The notes: generated by a model not told the origin, from the sequence alone. A stretch of DNA of 64,000 bases from Carposina sasakii (GCA_014607495.2 CP053152.1:7936001-8000000), one strand, 5' to 3'. Shown: positions 32,435 through 44,966, numbered from the stretch's first letter. Made by a program: numbers and translations.

Positions 32435-34160
32435 TTACACATTTAGATAAATAAATAAATTTCTGCTAAAACGTGAATATTTTGATGAAGTTTATTGTGT
32501 GGTTAGGGCCAGGTAAGGAAGTACCAGAAGAATTACCAAAATAATTACTTACCTAACAATGGCACCATTGATTCAGATGGTGCTGAAGTGATTCCAGCAT
32601 GTGAAGCTGATTTTTCACTATAGCTCTTTAATAGCTTTAAATTGAATCTTATATGAATGTTCACGAAACCATGACAAAATGAACTATCGTATCTCGATGA
32701 AACGTATCTAAGTGAATTAGAAAAGAAAGATTTATTTTTTCAAAAACACAAAAGAGAAATTGTTAGATAAGTAGATTGAATTTGGCTAATTTAGCATCAA
32801 CACGCTCGAAACGTGATTGAGGCCAGTGGAACGGTTCCGACGAACTGATGAAATTAAATAAACGATTCCATCAAAGTGCTTCACATGTGTCATAATTTTT
32901 ATGCCATATAAAGTTGAAAATGGCATTACTCGACAACCAGTCGACACCTACTATGTCTACCATACGAAAGAGAAAGTTGTCAGTACTTATATGACGGATA
33001 ATTGGTTCGACAGTGGCACAAATGTGTGAAGCCGGCCTCATAGTCAAAACGTGACTATTTTGTATCGTGCATACACACATTTGTAAATTATTCAACGAAT
33101 CGTACATGTAATTACTTACTTTCTTTATTCGTCGCGAATATTTAAACTTACTGCAATCTTAGTAAGACTAAGTAGTTGCTTAATTGTCGCTGACATTAGC
33201 CTAGATTTTTTACCCTTGGTCTCAATTGCGATTAAAGTATTTTTATCTTATCGCGCCAATTTTTTCGATGGTATCTATATGGTTGTAGTCCTTATTGTAT
33301 GTATGTGCCCCTTCTATTACAAATCATGGGATGATTAATATCTTTCAAATGAGTGGCCGACAAACATCCTGACCACATTATAAGTATGAGTAGCGTCACA
33401 AAGGGGACACGTATCTCGGTATATTCATGGTCACTAGAGCACCTACGTCAATAAACGATTCTTTATTAAATAAAAACAAGACAACCGACTGTGGCGTATT
33501 GCTGCCACGCAAACTGGCCTGCTCACTTGCGGCCTGCTTGAGTCATCCATCACTTCATCAGCCATATCATTCGGTTCCTCATTATAATACATCGATGTGT
33601 GGGCTACACATTGAGAAATACACGCATGCAATGCTCAGTTTCAGTAGTTACAATAAATAACAAAAGTTAAAAAAAGGTATGCAAAAAATATGATAACGTG
33701 AACTTTATTGTACCTAGACTGTATAAAAAAGCGAAGTCATTTATGTACATACTTAATTTGCTTTTACTATCTTTTCAAAATATTTATGTAAGTACTTATA
33801 ATATAAATTGCATTGCTTCTATTCTATCTAATATTTAATTAAGTTTGAAAGCTTTTTCCGTCAGCTTTCTATTACTATATCTTTCTCCTCTCATAGCTAG
33901 TTGTACTTACCTACCTAATAAATAAACTACTAGGTCTCGATAAATTGAGATGTTCCAAAATTAAAACCGTTATTACCTAGAGGCTTGTCAAATATTTACC
34001 TAGTTCTTTTACAGGCTGTAAAATCATACGTAAGTAAGACCTAGTGGTCAACATACGTATCTATTTATTTTATTAGGTAATGGATCATTCACCGAATACC
34101 GAAAACCGATACTAAACATTCACTGAATAAAGATTCTACGTATTTATCTAATACGTAATA
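32435..34160. other. AT-rich spacer, no gene seen
   Basis: No recognised coding exon or repeat family. Confidence 0.4.
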
Positions 34161-34209
34161 GTAATGGAACGGCCATACTGCATAAATATTAGGAATAGGT
34201 ATTTGGATT

Positions 34210-34504
34210 AGTAATGGAACGACCATCATCATCATCATCAGCATATTGCAGTCCACTGCTGGATGTAGGCCTCCCCCAGGGCACGCCACAAGACTGCCAT
34301 GACGGGTATTTGCCCATAGTCACCATGCTGGGCAGGCGGGTTGGTGACCGCAGTTTGTATTTTGGACTATGTTGTCAACACGGGAGGCGCTGCTGCCCAC
34401 CTCCCGGAAACCCTTAATCGCCTCGTACGATACCCACGGGCAGACATGGGGTGGTACGAATTCTACTCTGCCGGCACCACGTGGCCAAGTAATGGAACGA
34501 CCAT
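34210..34504 (-). mobile_element. SINE-like retroposon with 17-bp target duplication
   Basis: agtaatggaacgaccat flanks the insert perfectly (34210-34226 and 34488-34504). Read on -, the insert ends in a (GATGAT)n tail after ggcctacatccagcag, the same tail seen on RTE fragments. About 260 bp, non-coding, so presumably mobilised by RTE machinery. Confidence 0.75.
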
Positions 34505-34559
34505 ACTGCATAAATATTAGGAACAGGTATATGAATGTGGTATTTTTAAATATTAGTAT

Positions 34560-34995
34560 TAGTGGAACAGGTACGATTTTTACCTAATCCGACCCATCTA
34601 TATGCCGAAGCAAGTACAGTCGAGAAAATAATATAAAGCAATACTGACGCAGTGTACCTACTTAAAAGAAAATGGAACTTGATATCGCTTTCTAATTACT
34701 CTAGTAGCCATCTAGTTTACCAAGTACTAGGTACTTAATTTTGTATGGAATGTTCCTAATAAAATTAATTAAGTGAAAAATTATAAAAAAGGTATAATTA
34801 TACCAGTTTCACATTTTTTTCCTTTGTATTCACCTAATTACCTATCTGTATGCCAAATTTGAACTTTCTAGGCCATCTGGAACTGGGTATGAATTTTGAT
34901 CTAATAGGTAAGTCGGTGATAAAATTGTCGATTTTTGGACATTAATATCTAAATAACCGTTTGGGCCATGTTTATGAATCTTGCAAGCCTCAATA
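34560..34995. other. AT-rich spacer, no gene seen
   Basis: Nothing recognised. Confidence 0.4.
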
Positions 34996-35382
34996 CAGGG
35001 TGTTTTTTTGTGGCCACCTTTAACGAAGGGTACGTATTCTATACATGAAATAAAGTAAGTTTATGCCAAAAAAAATGCTGGGAATTTTTTTTTTTTAGAA
35101 AAAAAAAATTAAATTCCTTGATCGTGCGAAATTTATAGTGTCTAGTGTTTATGTTAGTTTTTTTATAGACAGATATGAATTATTTTTCGTGAAAAAATCC
35201 TGCTACGTGCGTCTATGTGCATTTATGCAGAAAAACGCAGTCTATTTACTCAACTTTGGACCCTAATATTTTGGAAACCAGACACTTCCCAGGTATGCTT
35301 CCATGGAGAAAAATGATCGTGATGATGAGGAGATTCCGTAGTTTTCGGGAACGTTGACGACCAAAAATCACCCTGTATATGA
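34996..35382. mobile_element. ACAGGGTG-ended non-autonomous transposon, copy 1
   Basis: Starts acagggtgtttttttgtggc and ends accaaaaatcaccctgtat. Copies in inverse orientation at 54900-55268 and 56771-57155, all about 380 bp with cacttcccaggtatgcttcc in common. Confidence 0.75.
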
Positions 35383-36024
35383 GCCAAATTTGACATGTTT
35401 ATATCAAAAAGTTTTTGAATTATGAGGGGGTCAAAAATGGCTCCAAATAGTTAGTGTAAAATTACACACGGTGCTGCTCGCCAGTTCTGCTAGCTGGAAC
35501 TTGGCTGGACACGCTACCGCGTGTCTAGATAGTTCTATATCGGTCAATTTCTTCTTCATGCAGTTTCTAACCACAGATCACCCCCTAAAAATACCGCATT
35601 ATTGCTGTTTTGCACTAGACAAAAGTCATCAAATTAGGCGGTAGGAAGAGCTGGGGGGTACCTCACAACAGTGCCGTGATTGATTCTTTCAAAGTCAGTA
35701 ATATCCTATAGTGATGTAGTCAAGTCAATTTGCCATGCCGATAAATATATCGATAAAATTATTGTTTGATGAAATAATATCATATTATAGTAAATACAAA
35801 AAACATGCTTTTTTTCTACTTACAAAATTTTATGTGTTTTATTAAATACTGATTTTAAAAAGCTAAAGAGTTTGGTTGTTTAAACGCGATGATCTTAGGA
35901 ATAGGTACTGATCAAACTGATTTTTTATATGTCTATGTTAAATAGTCCGCTAATCATATAATTTACATAATATATTACGGCTAAAGTCCGAAGTGTGTAA
36001 CAACATTCTGCAAATTATTAATTA
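35383..36024. other. AT-rich spacer, no gene seen
   Basis: Nothing recognised. Confidence 0.4.
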
Positions 36025-36545
36025 CTAGCAGTTCGCCGTAACTTTGTTCGCGTAAACTACTGAAAAAACAGAAAATTAATGTTCATCCAGCTAAAAATCA
36101 TCCTGGGATTTTTCCTCAGAATAAAAATAAGCCTATGTTACTCCCTGTTACATCAACTATCTGCCAGTGAAAGTCCCGTCAAAATCGGTCCAGCCGATTC
36201 AGAGATTTGCGTGAACAGACAGCCAATAGATGTTGATGGCGTCAAGAGTGAATGCGATATCGTTTGCAGTTCCTAATAACATTATCTCGGTTAGAACATT
36301 TTTCTTTTTGTATTGAGTTACAGACACTTCAATTTTATTTATTTGTATACTATCTGTACCTATTCCGCGACTCCTAGCGTAAAGTTCCAAAAAAAACCTA
36401 GCTTTTCTAGATTAATTAATAACTATTCTCGATAGATTAATGAACTATCCAACACAAAAATATTTTTTCAAATCGAACCAGTAGTTCCTGAGATTAGCGT
36501 GTTAAGCTAAAAAAAACTCTCTAGCTTTGTATAATTAATTATAGA
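36025..36545 (-). mobile_element. Non-autonomous Helitron-like element
   Basis: Read on -, begins TCTATAATTAATTATAC and ends ggcgaactgctag, between A (36024) and T (36546). Contains tgaactatccaacac (36441-36455), the intact version of the site where the hAT at 62415 inserted in a relative. Confidence 0.6.
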
Positions 36546-37139
36546 TTATTAATTACTTATTTATAATCAGTATAAAATAACAAACGTAACTAAATTTATG
36601 ATTTTTTTTTGTTAAAAATCATTACTTAGGTATATCGATACGTTCAATTTCTTGAATTCGTCCAACACTAGTTCTGTCAATGTCAAACACTGGAAGAAAC
36701 AAAGAGAGATAAACATATTAATTATTATAATGAGAGAAAGGGACTTTTCCAAAAGACATAAACGGGAGCTGTCATTTTTCGGAGCAACATTTTTTTACCC
36801 AATGTAACTTGAGCTTCGTAAGACATAAAATGTAAAATGTTTTTAATTACATACTGATGAAAAGTTATGCCATCTTTCGTAGAGCTATTTGTTCTGGAAC
36901 TCTTCCCGCGCCATTTTACAGAACACGTTGTCACTTTCTTTAACTTTTACGCAATACAAAAAGTAAATTAGAAAATGCAACGAAATCACGCGCACGCAGA
37001 TCAAATACTTGGTCGGTAGTGTCGGTACTAGTGTAAAGAATTGAAGTTTGCGTTTACATGAGTGCAATTGCATATCGTGGTGCGCAGAATCTTTTAGGGG
37101 GTAATCTATGTTTCTTACCAACTCCCAAAAAGATCCACC
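36546..37139. other. AT-rich spacer, no gene seen
   Basis: Minus-strand frames of 69-90 codons overlap here without any domain. Confidence 0.4.
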
Positions 37140-37445
37140 TCCAAAAAAGGTCATCAATTCGTCTGTATATTTTTTTAGTCGGATATGGTAGTGATGATAC
37201 GGTGATGGCCATTAGGATCTGATGATGGGATTCTGGAGAATACGAGGGCAATCGTCAAAAATGTTGGCACGTAGGTAGTCTCTTTTTCACTTTTGCTGAG
37301 AGTGTTGATCAGTTACATACCTACTTACAAAACCTAAGATTTAATGATGGAATCTTGAAAGAATCGAGGAATATATTAAAATATTGGCCACCTACTCAAA
37401 AAATAATGGAAACAAGGGTCTGATGATGGAGCCGCCGAGAAACGG
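37140..37445. repeat. Partial copy of the composite repeat (see 43-1150)
   Basis: ggtcatcaattcgtctgtat, 'gatctgatgatggga' and 'ggtctgatgatggagccgcc' blocks in the same order as at 60-450. Confidence 0.6.
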
Positions 37446-38002
37446 TTAAGTGGAAATTTTTAGCAACCGGACCCTTCGAATTTGGGTTAGTTTATGTTGG
37501 TTTCACATAACTTACAAAGTAACTACTAGTATAAAAACCAGCTGGGATAGTGGAACTTTTTTGATATTCATTCTTCATTATCAATTTTTGGATATACCGG
37601 AAACTCAGACCTACTGCGGCAGGTTACTACCATCTACACTAGACCAATCGGTCGTCAAGAACAAGTATGTAATATGCAAGCATTTCCTTGTTTAGAAATC
37701 AATGATGTACAGCCAGTGCCGGATTTACAAATTTGCCGCCAGTAGGCTATTCAATTTTTGCCGCCCCTATAGACCTTTGAAATTCAATACGCTAATTTAG
37801 TTCACAAGCATTTCAATTACATTTATTCTGTAATGCAATTCGCGAAATCATTAATTAGATATCGTAAATTTATATTTTTCCCGGACTTCCTCAAAAAGAA
37901 ACATACTAATAGGTTTATTTTGTCCCACCAATTTCTACCAAAATTGCAGATATATTTTTATCAGTTGATAAAATGACGCGAGCGAAGCGTGCGTGAAATT
38001 AA

Positions 38003-38134
38003 TATCGTTTTCAGCACATACATAAGTTGCCAATGACTTCTGCAGGCTCTACTGTGAATTTGTAACTTTATCGTTTTCAGCACATACATAAGTTGCCAAT
38101 GACTTCTGCAGGCTCTACTGTGAATTTGTAACGA
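38003..38134. repeat. 66-bp exact tandem duplication
   Basis: cgttttcagcacatacataa through ctctactgtgaatttgtaac occurs twice in direct succession. Confidence 0.85.
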
Positions 38135-38856
38135 TCCAGTGTTCCGAAGACCCCGAAAAATTTACATCTCTAGCTGTTCCCGTACATCGACGTAGTTTGA
38201 CGAGAGAAACAATTCGCTAGAACAAACTACCTATCAATTATTGATAGTTTCCGAGAAAAAAATTACTAAAGTAGCCAGTTTTTGGTGGGTCGAGAAATTT
38301 AAAAAAAAAAATTGTACTTTTATTAATGGAGTTTGACACAATTTTTTTTTATACCATAGTATTTCATCGTATTGCGCATATTTAAGTATAAATTACAATA
38401 TATCTATATATATATAGATTATATATGATATGCAGGTGATTTAAAGAATTTTTTTTTAAATCTAATTTTAGGTAATATTTTTAAAGAAAAGTGCACAATT
38501 TAAGCACGTATTTTTTTATACTAATAATTACTTACTATTATGTCTACAGAAAAAAATCAGCACCGTACCTCGTGGATAACTAGATATATTTGCGATTTCA
38601 TATGTCAGTACCTAAGGTGTCTAATAAATGGTGCCAAATGCATCATGGAAATGGATACGAAATCTGTAGTAAAGCTTGAAGCGAACGAAGCCCCTAACGT
38701 GTCGCAGGGCGACACGTATCATTGTGACGGCTGATCTTAGTGTGAAGCAGTCACGAGGCAATATGTATATCCCGCAATACTATTTACAATAAAATGGTTT
38801 AATTTCTTTCAAACAAAACATTCCATTATGTCAAGTAAATCAGATTTCCCTTGACA

Positions 38857-39405
38857 TAAAAACTGAAAAGAAAAAAACAAGCACTTAGATGTCCGGTGGT
38901 CTAGAATTCTATAATATTACTAGCTGTTGCCCGCGGCTCCGCTCGCGTGGACAACTCTTATCACTTAGGGATTTGAAAAATAGATAGTAGCCGATTTTCA
39001 GACCTACTGAATGTGCATATAAAATTTCATGAGAATCGGTCAAGCCGTTTCGGAGAAGTATGGTAACTAACACTGTGACACGAGAATTTTATATATTAGA
39101 TTATGGAATTAATACTATCGAAGAACATGAAATATTATCTAATGATCGTAACATAACAACTGAACAGCCAGGATCCATTGAAATATTAGCTTGGCTATCG
39201 GATAATGGATCCCGACTGCTCAGTTGTTATGTTACGATAATTATTAGAAAATATTTAATGTTCTTCAATAGTATTCATTCCATAATAATATTATAGAATT
39301 CTAGACCACCGGACATCTAAGTGCTTGTTTTTTTCTTTTCAGTTTTTTACTATGTACATTATTTGGTTCTTTTTTAAGCAGTCGGGTTTTTCGATTTTTT
39401 AAATT
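38857..39405. repeat. Foldback element, copy 2, interrupted by a Helitron
   Basis: gcacttagatgtccggtggt is mirrored by accaccggacatctaagtgc at 39304-39323. Arms otherwise match 8160-8343 and 8815-9040. Central loop deleted relative to copy 1. Confidence 0.75.
38920..39100 (-). mobile_element. Non-autonomous Helitron inserted precisely between A and T
   Basis: Read on -, TCTAATATATAAAATTCTCG ... GCGGGCAACAGCTAG. Removing it restores ataatattattatgg, which is exactly what the foldback copy at 8225-8239 has. No target duplication. Textbook Helitron insertion. Confidence 0.88.
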
Positions 39406-39843
39406 ATGTTTTTTTATTCAGTGGTTGTTACGTATTTTGTTTAGGTAAGTAAAGTAGGTATTCAAAGACAAGACGACGAGAGTGTAGCGTGCGTATGCGA
39501 TCGATGCTCGCAAAACAAAACATTGACGCGGGCGTTGGGCGTCGGGCGCTCTAGTGTGCGGCAGGGAAGCGGTGGTTGTTACGTTGAGACACTGCCGCCG
39601 CCGCGCGGTTCGTCTTCGCCCGCTGCGTTGCTCTCATCTATCACTCGTGCGATAATAGTATAGGTTTCGATAAGAATGAGTTTCTTAAGGGATTTATTTA
39701 AAGTACTTATAAAAAAAACCATGAGAAAATCAGTGGACGTGTTTGACTTTTATCCTCTGAAATCAAGTGACCGTCCTCTGAAATCTGCCGCCCCTAGGCC
39801 GCGGCCTATATGGCCTATTTATAAATCCAGGACTGTGTACAGG

Positions 39844-40680
39844 CAGTAAATAATTAGATACAATAACGCGCGTCAATTGATACCTGCCTACTACGTGACT
39901 GCGTGATTGACTCTAATGAAAAATCTATTGTACTCTCTGTATATATTTATAAACAGTACATACCTACCTAGATACACAAAATAAAACCCTAACAATAATA
40001 AAATTATCGTTTTTTAAGGTCTTCTCCGTCGAATTGTATACTCTAGTTTTTATATACGAATTATATTATAGCCTTCGCAAGGTCTAAACCTGTTACCGGT
40101 CGGTTATTATTTTTTTAGTCCGAAAATTTGGCTTGCTGGTAGAAACTAGACATCGAACATAGGGCTCTTTTATGAATATTTAATAGCACTTAATAATAAT
40201 TTGTATATGAGAACTAGCCAAGTCAGATCTTAGACTATAATATATTATTTTAAGTTATAAGAATAAATATTTTATGTTGTTACAAATAAATTTCAGGACT
40301 GACCATTGAACTTGGCACCTATTTAGATCTCACGTTTTTTGTCGTTGGAACTTGGCTCTCATTTCACATTTATGTTTTTGATTAGATTGAATTCACATAA
40401 AGTGATTTATTCGTATTATTCGTAGGTGATTATAGGATACCAAAATACTTGTATAATTACTACTTAAAATAATTGTAGTCGCCTCGGATTACCCAGATGA
40501 TTATATTCGTGGGTGATCATTGGACACTAAGAGTCGCCAATGATCACCCATATGATATATCACTAATCTGGGTGATCATAGTGGAATAAATCTTAAATTC
40601 ATCTTTACGACTTTTGTAAAAAAAAAAACAAAATGTCGTAATCACATTTATTTAAATATTACAATTTATAGTACAATACA
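39844..40680. other. AT-rich spacer, no gene seen
   Basis: Contains small inverted repeats of the phrase gggtgatcat (40495-40576). Confidence 0.4.
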
Positions 40681-40683
40681 ATA

Positions 40684-40769
40684 TGGAAGACATAGTTGAG
40701 GTGAAATGAGAAATGTTTAGTTAAACTTACCTACACGAATAAAACTTATATACCAATACCTAATAACAA
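40684..40769. repeat. Direct repeat, left copy (partner 44880-44966)
   Basis: gacatagttgaggtgaaatg through ccaatacctaataacaa is repeated essentially exactly 4.2 kb downstream in the same orientation. Confidence 0.85.
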
Positions 40770-40994
40770 GGGTATTTTTTTTGCCAAAACGTATACAAGA
40801 GGTACGTATTCTGCACATCAAATAAAGCTAGTTTATGAAAATAAAAATGCTGGGAAACGAGTTAAATTTTGGTGTGCATTTTTTTTATTGAATCGGTAGC
40901 AAGCAATGTACCTAATACATATTGACGCTACGAAACGTACGAAAATGGGGCAAGCGAAACCGCATGCCGAGGCATGTCTGCCTTATGTTGTAAA

Positions 40995-41600
40995 CAAAAC
41001 TTCATCATCATCATCATTTACAGCCCTGAGAAGTCCACTGTTGGACATAGACCTCCCCTAACAACCTCCATTCCGACCGGTCGGAAGCAGCCTGCATCCA
41101 ACCGACGCCCGCGACCTTGCCAGGTCGTCCGTCCACCTTGCGGGTGGCCTTTCCACGCTGCGTTTGCCGATACGTGGTATCAACTCTAGAACTTTCCGAC
41201 TCCATCGGCCATCAGTTCTTCGAGCTATGTGCCCTGCCCATTGCCACTTCAGCTTGCTGGACGGTTGAGCAATGTCGGTGATCTTTGTACGTCTGCGGAT
41301 TCCTCATTTCTGATTCGATCACGGAGAGAGATCCCAAGCATAGCTCTCTCCATCGCTCGCTGTGCGATCCTGAGCTTCTTTATGAGGCACATAGTTAGAG
41401 ACCACGCACTGGTTGAATACCTTCGTCTTTAAGGACTGGGTATCTTGGACACAAATAAGCTTAGTAGCTTCCCGAACGCTGCCCAGCCGAGTTGGATTCG
41501 CCGATTTACCTCCTTCTCAAAGTTGGACTTACCTATTGACCGTGTCTGTCGCAGGTAAACATACTCGTCAACAACTTCGAGCATCCCAACCAGACATAAC
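40995..41600 (-). mobile_element. RTE-type LINE 3' region, broken
   Basis: Read on -: VVDEYVYLRQTRSI, EVNRRIQLGWAAFGKL, AQRAMERAMLGISLRDRIRN, then after frameshifts WTDDLA and EWRLLGEVYVQQWTSQG, ending in a (GAT)n tail at about 41000-41012. This is the conserved end of RTE reverse transcriptases. Several stops and shifts, so inactive. Confidence 0.75.
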
Positions 41601-41619
41601 TTACCAACGTTAATTACCT

Positions 41620-42060
41620 ACCTACTTAAAATGGCTAGGTATGTACCTACACTTACCTAATGCTGCTGCACTTTTGTGTCCTGTGTTAGAAGCCACTAAT
41701 CATCACAAAGACCTTCTACACAGAAAGTTTCACAGAATTTAGAACTTCCATTTGAATACACTCGTGTGTATTCACAATTACTAACTAAAGAACATTAACA
41801 CTATCACCTGCTTTCACCACTATCACTCAAATCTTAGAGAAAACCGGTTCCTTTGTTACTTTCAGTGCTTCTGTATTTCCGTAACCAGTACAGCAAAACA
41901 AATAATAACATAAAAACACACATACTATTACTATAAAATAAGCAAATTACAAAGTTAATGTTATTGTATTATATTATACATTTATTTCGCAAAAAAAAAA
42001 ATGGATATGCATGCGCACATCTCCTGTGACGCACAGACCGGAACTGAATTTTAAAAATAA
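41620..42060. other. AT-rich spacer, no gene seen
   Basis: Nothing recognised. Confidence 0.4.
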
Positions 42061-42119
42061 TTATTTCTTCAATGCACAGACTACATAGAGAACTAGCTTC
42101 AAGACAAGGACACAACGCA

Positions 42120-43190
42120 CGGGGGCTAGGGGCTAAGATTGAAAAAAATGAGAATTATGGATTGAAGTTTGCAAATCACGTCAATTTTTTTTCTGTGTAC
42201 TCATTTTATCAAAACAAACAACTTTTATTTGAAAAACTTTTCTTAAAAAAAAATTGTTTTTTTTTTGTATGGAGAAAAAGTAAAAACTGTAAATATCGAA
42301 AGGGGTAAAAGTGTTAGCAGTGGCGGTTAGTTAGGGTTAAAGTAGATCTCTTCTATGACTTCCACTAGCCGCTATAGCCAATATTTGATAAAGTCGATAC
42401 TCCCCATACTAAATGTATGGGGAGTATCGACTTTATCAAATATTGGCTTCAATCCTGTTGAGGGCAAGGCGGTGGACTTATTAAGTAGACTCCCAGGCAC
42501 GACATGTCAGCGTCACCTTTTCTATAACTCTCACTAACCGCCATGACAGCTAACATTACATTTTAATGGATGCTTCCCATACAACATTTATTATTGGGGA
42601 ACTATTAAGTCCTGTCAAGGCCAAGGCGGCAGACTTATTACAGAGACTGCAAGCACCAAATATCAGCCGTCATCTCTTCCATGACTTCCACTAGCCGCCA
42701 TAGCCAACATTTGCTGAAGTCGATACTTTTCATACATTTAGTATGGGAAATTCCTGTGGGACTCCTGTGGACGTCAAGGCGGACGACTTATTAAGTAGAC
42801 TCCAAAGCATAAAATATTGCCGTCATCTTTTCTAACACGCCCACTAACCACAACAGCTAACAAAAGATTGAAGTCAATGGTCCCCATACATTTTGTATGG
42901 CGATGGTCTAGGTCACGTGAAGCCCAAGGCGGCAGACTTACAACATAAATTCCAAGGCATGAAATGTCGGCCGTCAACTCTACTTTAACCCTTATAAACC
43001 GCCACTGCTAACACTTTTACCCCATACAAAAAAAAATTCAATCTTTTTAAAGTTTGAAAATGAACTTTTTTAGAAAAGTTTTTCAAATAAAAGTTGTTTG
43101 TTTTGATAAAATGAGTACACAGAAAAAAATTCGATGCGATTCGCACACTTCGATCCGTAATCCCGTTTTTTCAATCCTAGCCCACTGTGC
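42120..43190. mobile_element. Foldback element with about 190-bp arms and internal repeats
   Basis: 42120-42325 is inverted at 43003-43190 (agtttttcaaataaaagttg and gtgttagcagtggcggtt with inverses). Between the arms, roughly 145-bp units repeat (aaggcggcagacttatt, ccactaaccgcc). The first contains a 33-bp-arm perfect palindrome at 42377-42447. Confidence 0.75.
42377..42447. repeat. Perfect 33-bp-arm palindrome
   Basis: Arms 42377-42409 and 42415-42447 around taaat. The core words are gtcgatactccccatac and inverse. Confidence 0.88.
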
Positions 43191-43199
43191 AGCGGCGCG

Positions 43200-44879
43200 C
43201 ACAAAAATTCATCCAACTAGGTTTGTGTTTACTCGATTTAGTATTTTAGGACATTATCAATATTAAAGATTGTGCAAGGAATTGCATTTCAGAAGTCTTT
43301 GATTGCTTAAAGTGCTGTGTGCGTACTCACGAAGAGCTAACGCTGCATTTCCTTCGATTATACCGTAGCAATACACAGACCGTGTGGTGTGCCATGTGAC
43401 TTGTCGATTTTAGAAGGTTGAAGAAGTTTTTGATTATTGTGATCAAGGATGTTGATTGTGTTATTCAAACTTCAATCGCATTCATTCATTGAAAACAAAG
43501 TACGGACAAGCTAAATACCTAAAGTACCATTACATACTACATACTACCAAAGGTTTCCTCAAAAAATACAAGTGTAGGTTATAATAATCACGGAGTATTG
43601 TAATAAATAATTAAACTTTACTTACGTTTGTCGGTTTTGTTTTATCCTAGGTTTCGTGTTGTTTGTTATTACTAGAGAGAGTACCTAAGTAGCCGGTATT
43701 TAGGTATCTACCTACGCGCTGGTACGGTGTGTCTTTAGCATAACAGCTATTTTTAAATAGAATGTGATTGAAGCTTGAGTAGGTACCTAAACGAACCATA
43801 TCTTAACTAATGTATTGAACATTAGTCTCGGTAAATGTGCGAGAGATGGCGCGCGCGCGATGCTTGTCGGCTGGTCAAAGGATACCGCTCGAGTTCGCGT
43901 ACAGGTTCAAGGGCGGGCAGCGTTACACGTGCCACTTCTAGCGTAGTAGCGTTCGGATTTCGATACCTAAATGCTAAAACAGACGAATTTCTTTCTGTTG
44001 TTACGTTAATTTTGACAATGGTGTTTAATTAATTTTCCGTTATTTATGTTATGTGTGACTTCGTCATTTTATTAAACTTGAAGAAGTTATTGATGAAGAA
44101 GTTTGTGATTCGTGATTTTTGTCCTAGAAAAGGTACTTACCTACTTACTTACTCGATTGTAACTTAGCTTAGTTAGCTCGAAAGAGCCTAAATTAAGGAT
44201 GTTTCCCGCGTATCGCGTAGGTAGTCAATAGTACCTACTACTATTATTAATAATTTACACAGTACGTACTGTACTTTCAAGTTAGTGTGCCTACTCGTAC
44301 CTAGCTAGGTTATTGCTGTATGTTATGATGATTAGTAAGAAATAGACACTGGAAACTGGAGAAGTTTCGATCGATAGCCGGCAAGAGCCCGACCGGGCAA
44401 TCAGCTGATCGCTAGCGAACCACGTTCCTGTCATACCTAGTAGGTATTGTGCACCATCTCTCATTTGTGTGTCCTCGAACTTTTCCACTAAGAATACGAT
44501 CGTAAATGTAGGTAGGTACCTACTTAATTAATAATAAGAACTAACTTTTTGTGTTAGTAACAAAGTAGTAGTTTTGTCTTAGCTGGATTTTTCGTGTTGG
44601 TTGTTGCTGCCAGTGTAGCCTAGTGTAGGTTTCTAGGTTAGCCTAGGTAGTGTGCTTCGCGCGAGAAGCTAGAGTAGAACTACTCGTAGCATTACCCACC
44701 GCGCGCTGTAACTTTTGCCTTGGATTTTTGATAGGAAATGTTTGGAATTTAACCAACGTTTCTTCGGAAAGATGTTTGTTAGTCATGCCTACATGCATTT
44801 CTGCCAAAAAATGCAACTTGATAAGTAGACTTTAGACCTCAATATCTTGGAAACCAGACACTTCCCAGGTATGCTTCCA
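43200..44879. other. Spacer with a CpG-richer block; no gene recognised
   Basis: 43830-43940 (gcgcgcgcgatgcttgtcgg) and 44640-44720 are CpG-richer and could be promoter-like. No exon could be supported. 44800-44879 resembles part of the ACAGGGTG family. Confidence 0.35.
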
Positions 44880-44966
44880 TGGAAGACATAGTTGAGGTGA
44901 AATGAGAAATGTTTAGTTAAACTTACCTACACGAATAAAACTTATATACCAATACCTAATAACAAT
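44880..44966. repeat. Direct repeat, right copy (partner 40684-40769)
   Basis: See left copy. Here the repeat directly follows cccaggtatgcttccatgg, an ACAGGGTG-family internal block. Confidence 0.85.

Larger units (their letters stand above)
37706..39843. mobile_element. hAT-like element hosting a foldback that hosts a Helitron
   Basis: Element 37714-39835; ends CAGTGCCGGATTTAC and (inverse) CAGTCCTGGATTTAT; flanks tgtacagc / tgtacagg (7 of 8 match). Inside: a 66-bp exact tandem duplication (38003-38134), a foldback (38857-39405) and, within that, a Helitron (38920-39100). CpG-rich 39470-39650 may be its old promoter. No transposase frame remains. Confidence 0.75.

Noticed and set aside
36885..37157. 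90-codon frame on -
   Set aside because: Starts inside a repeat copy and lacks any domain.
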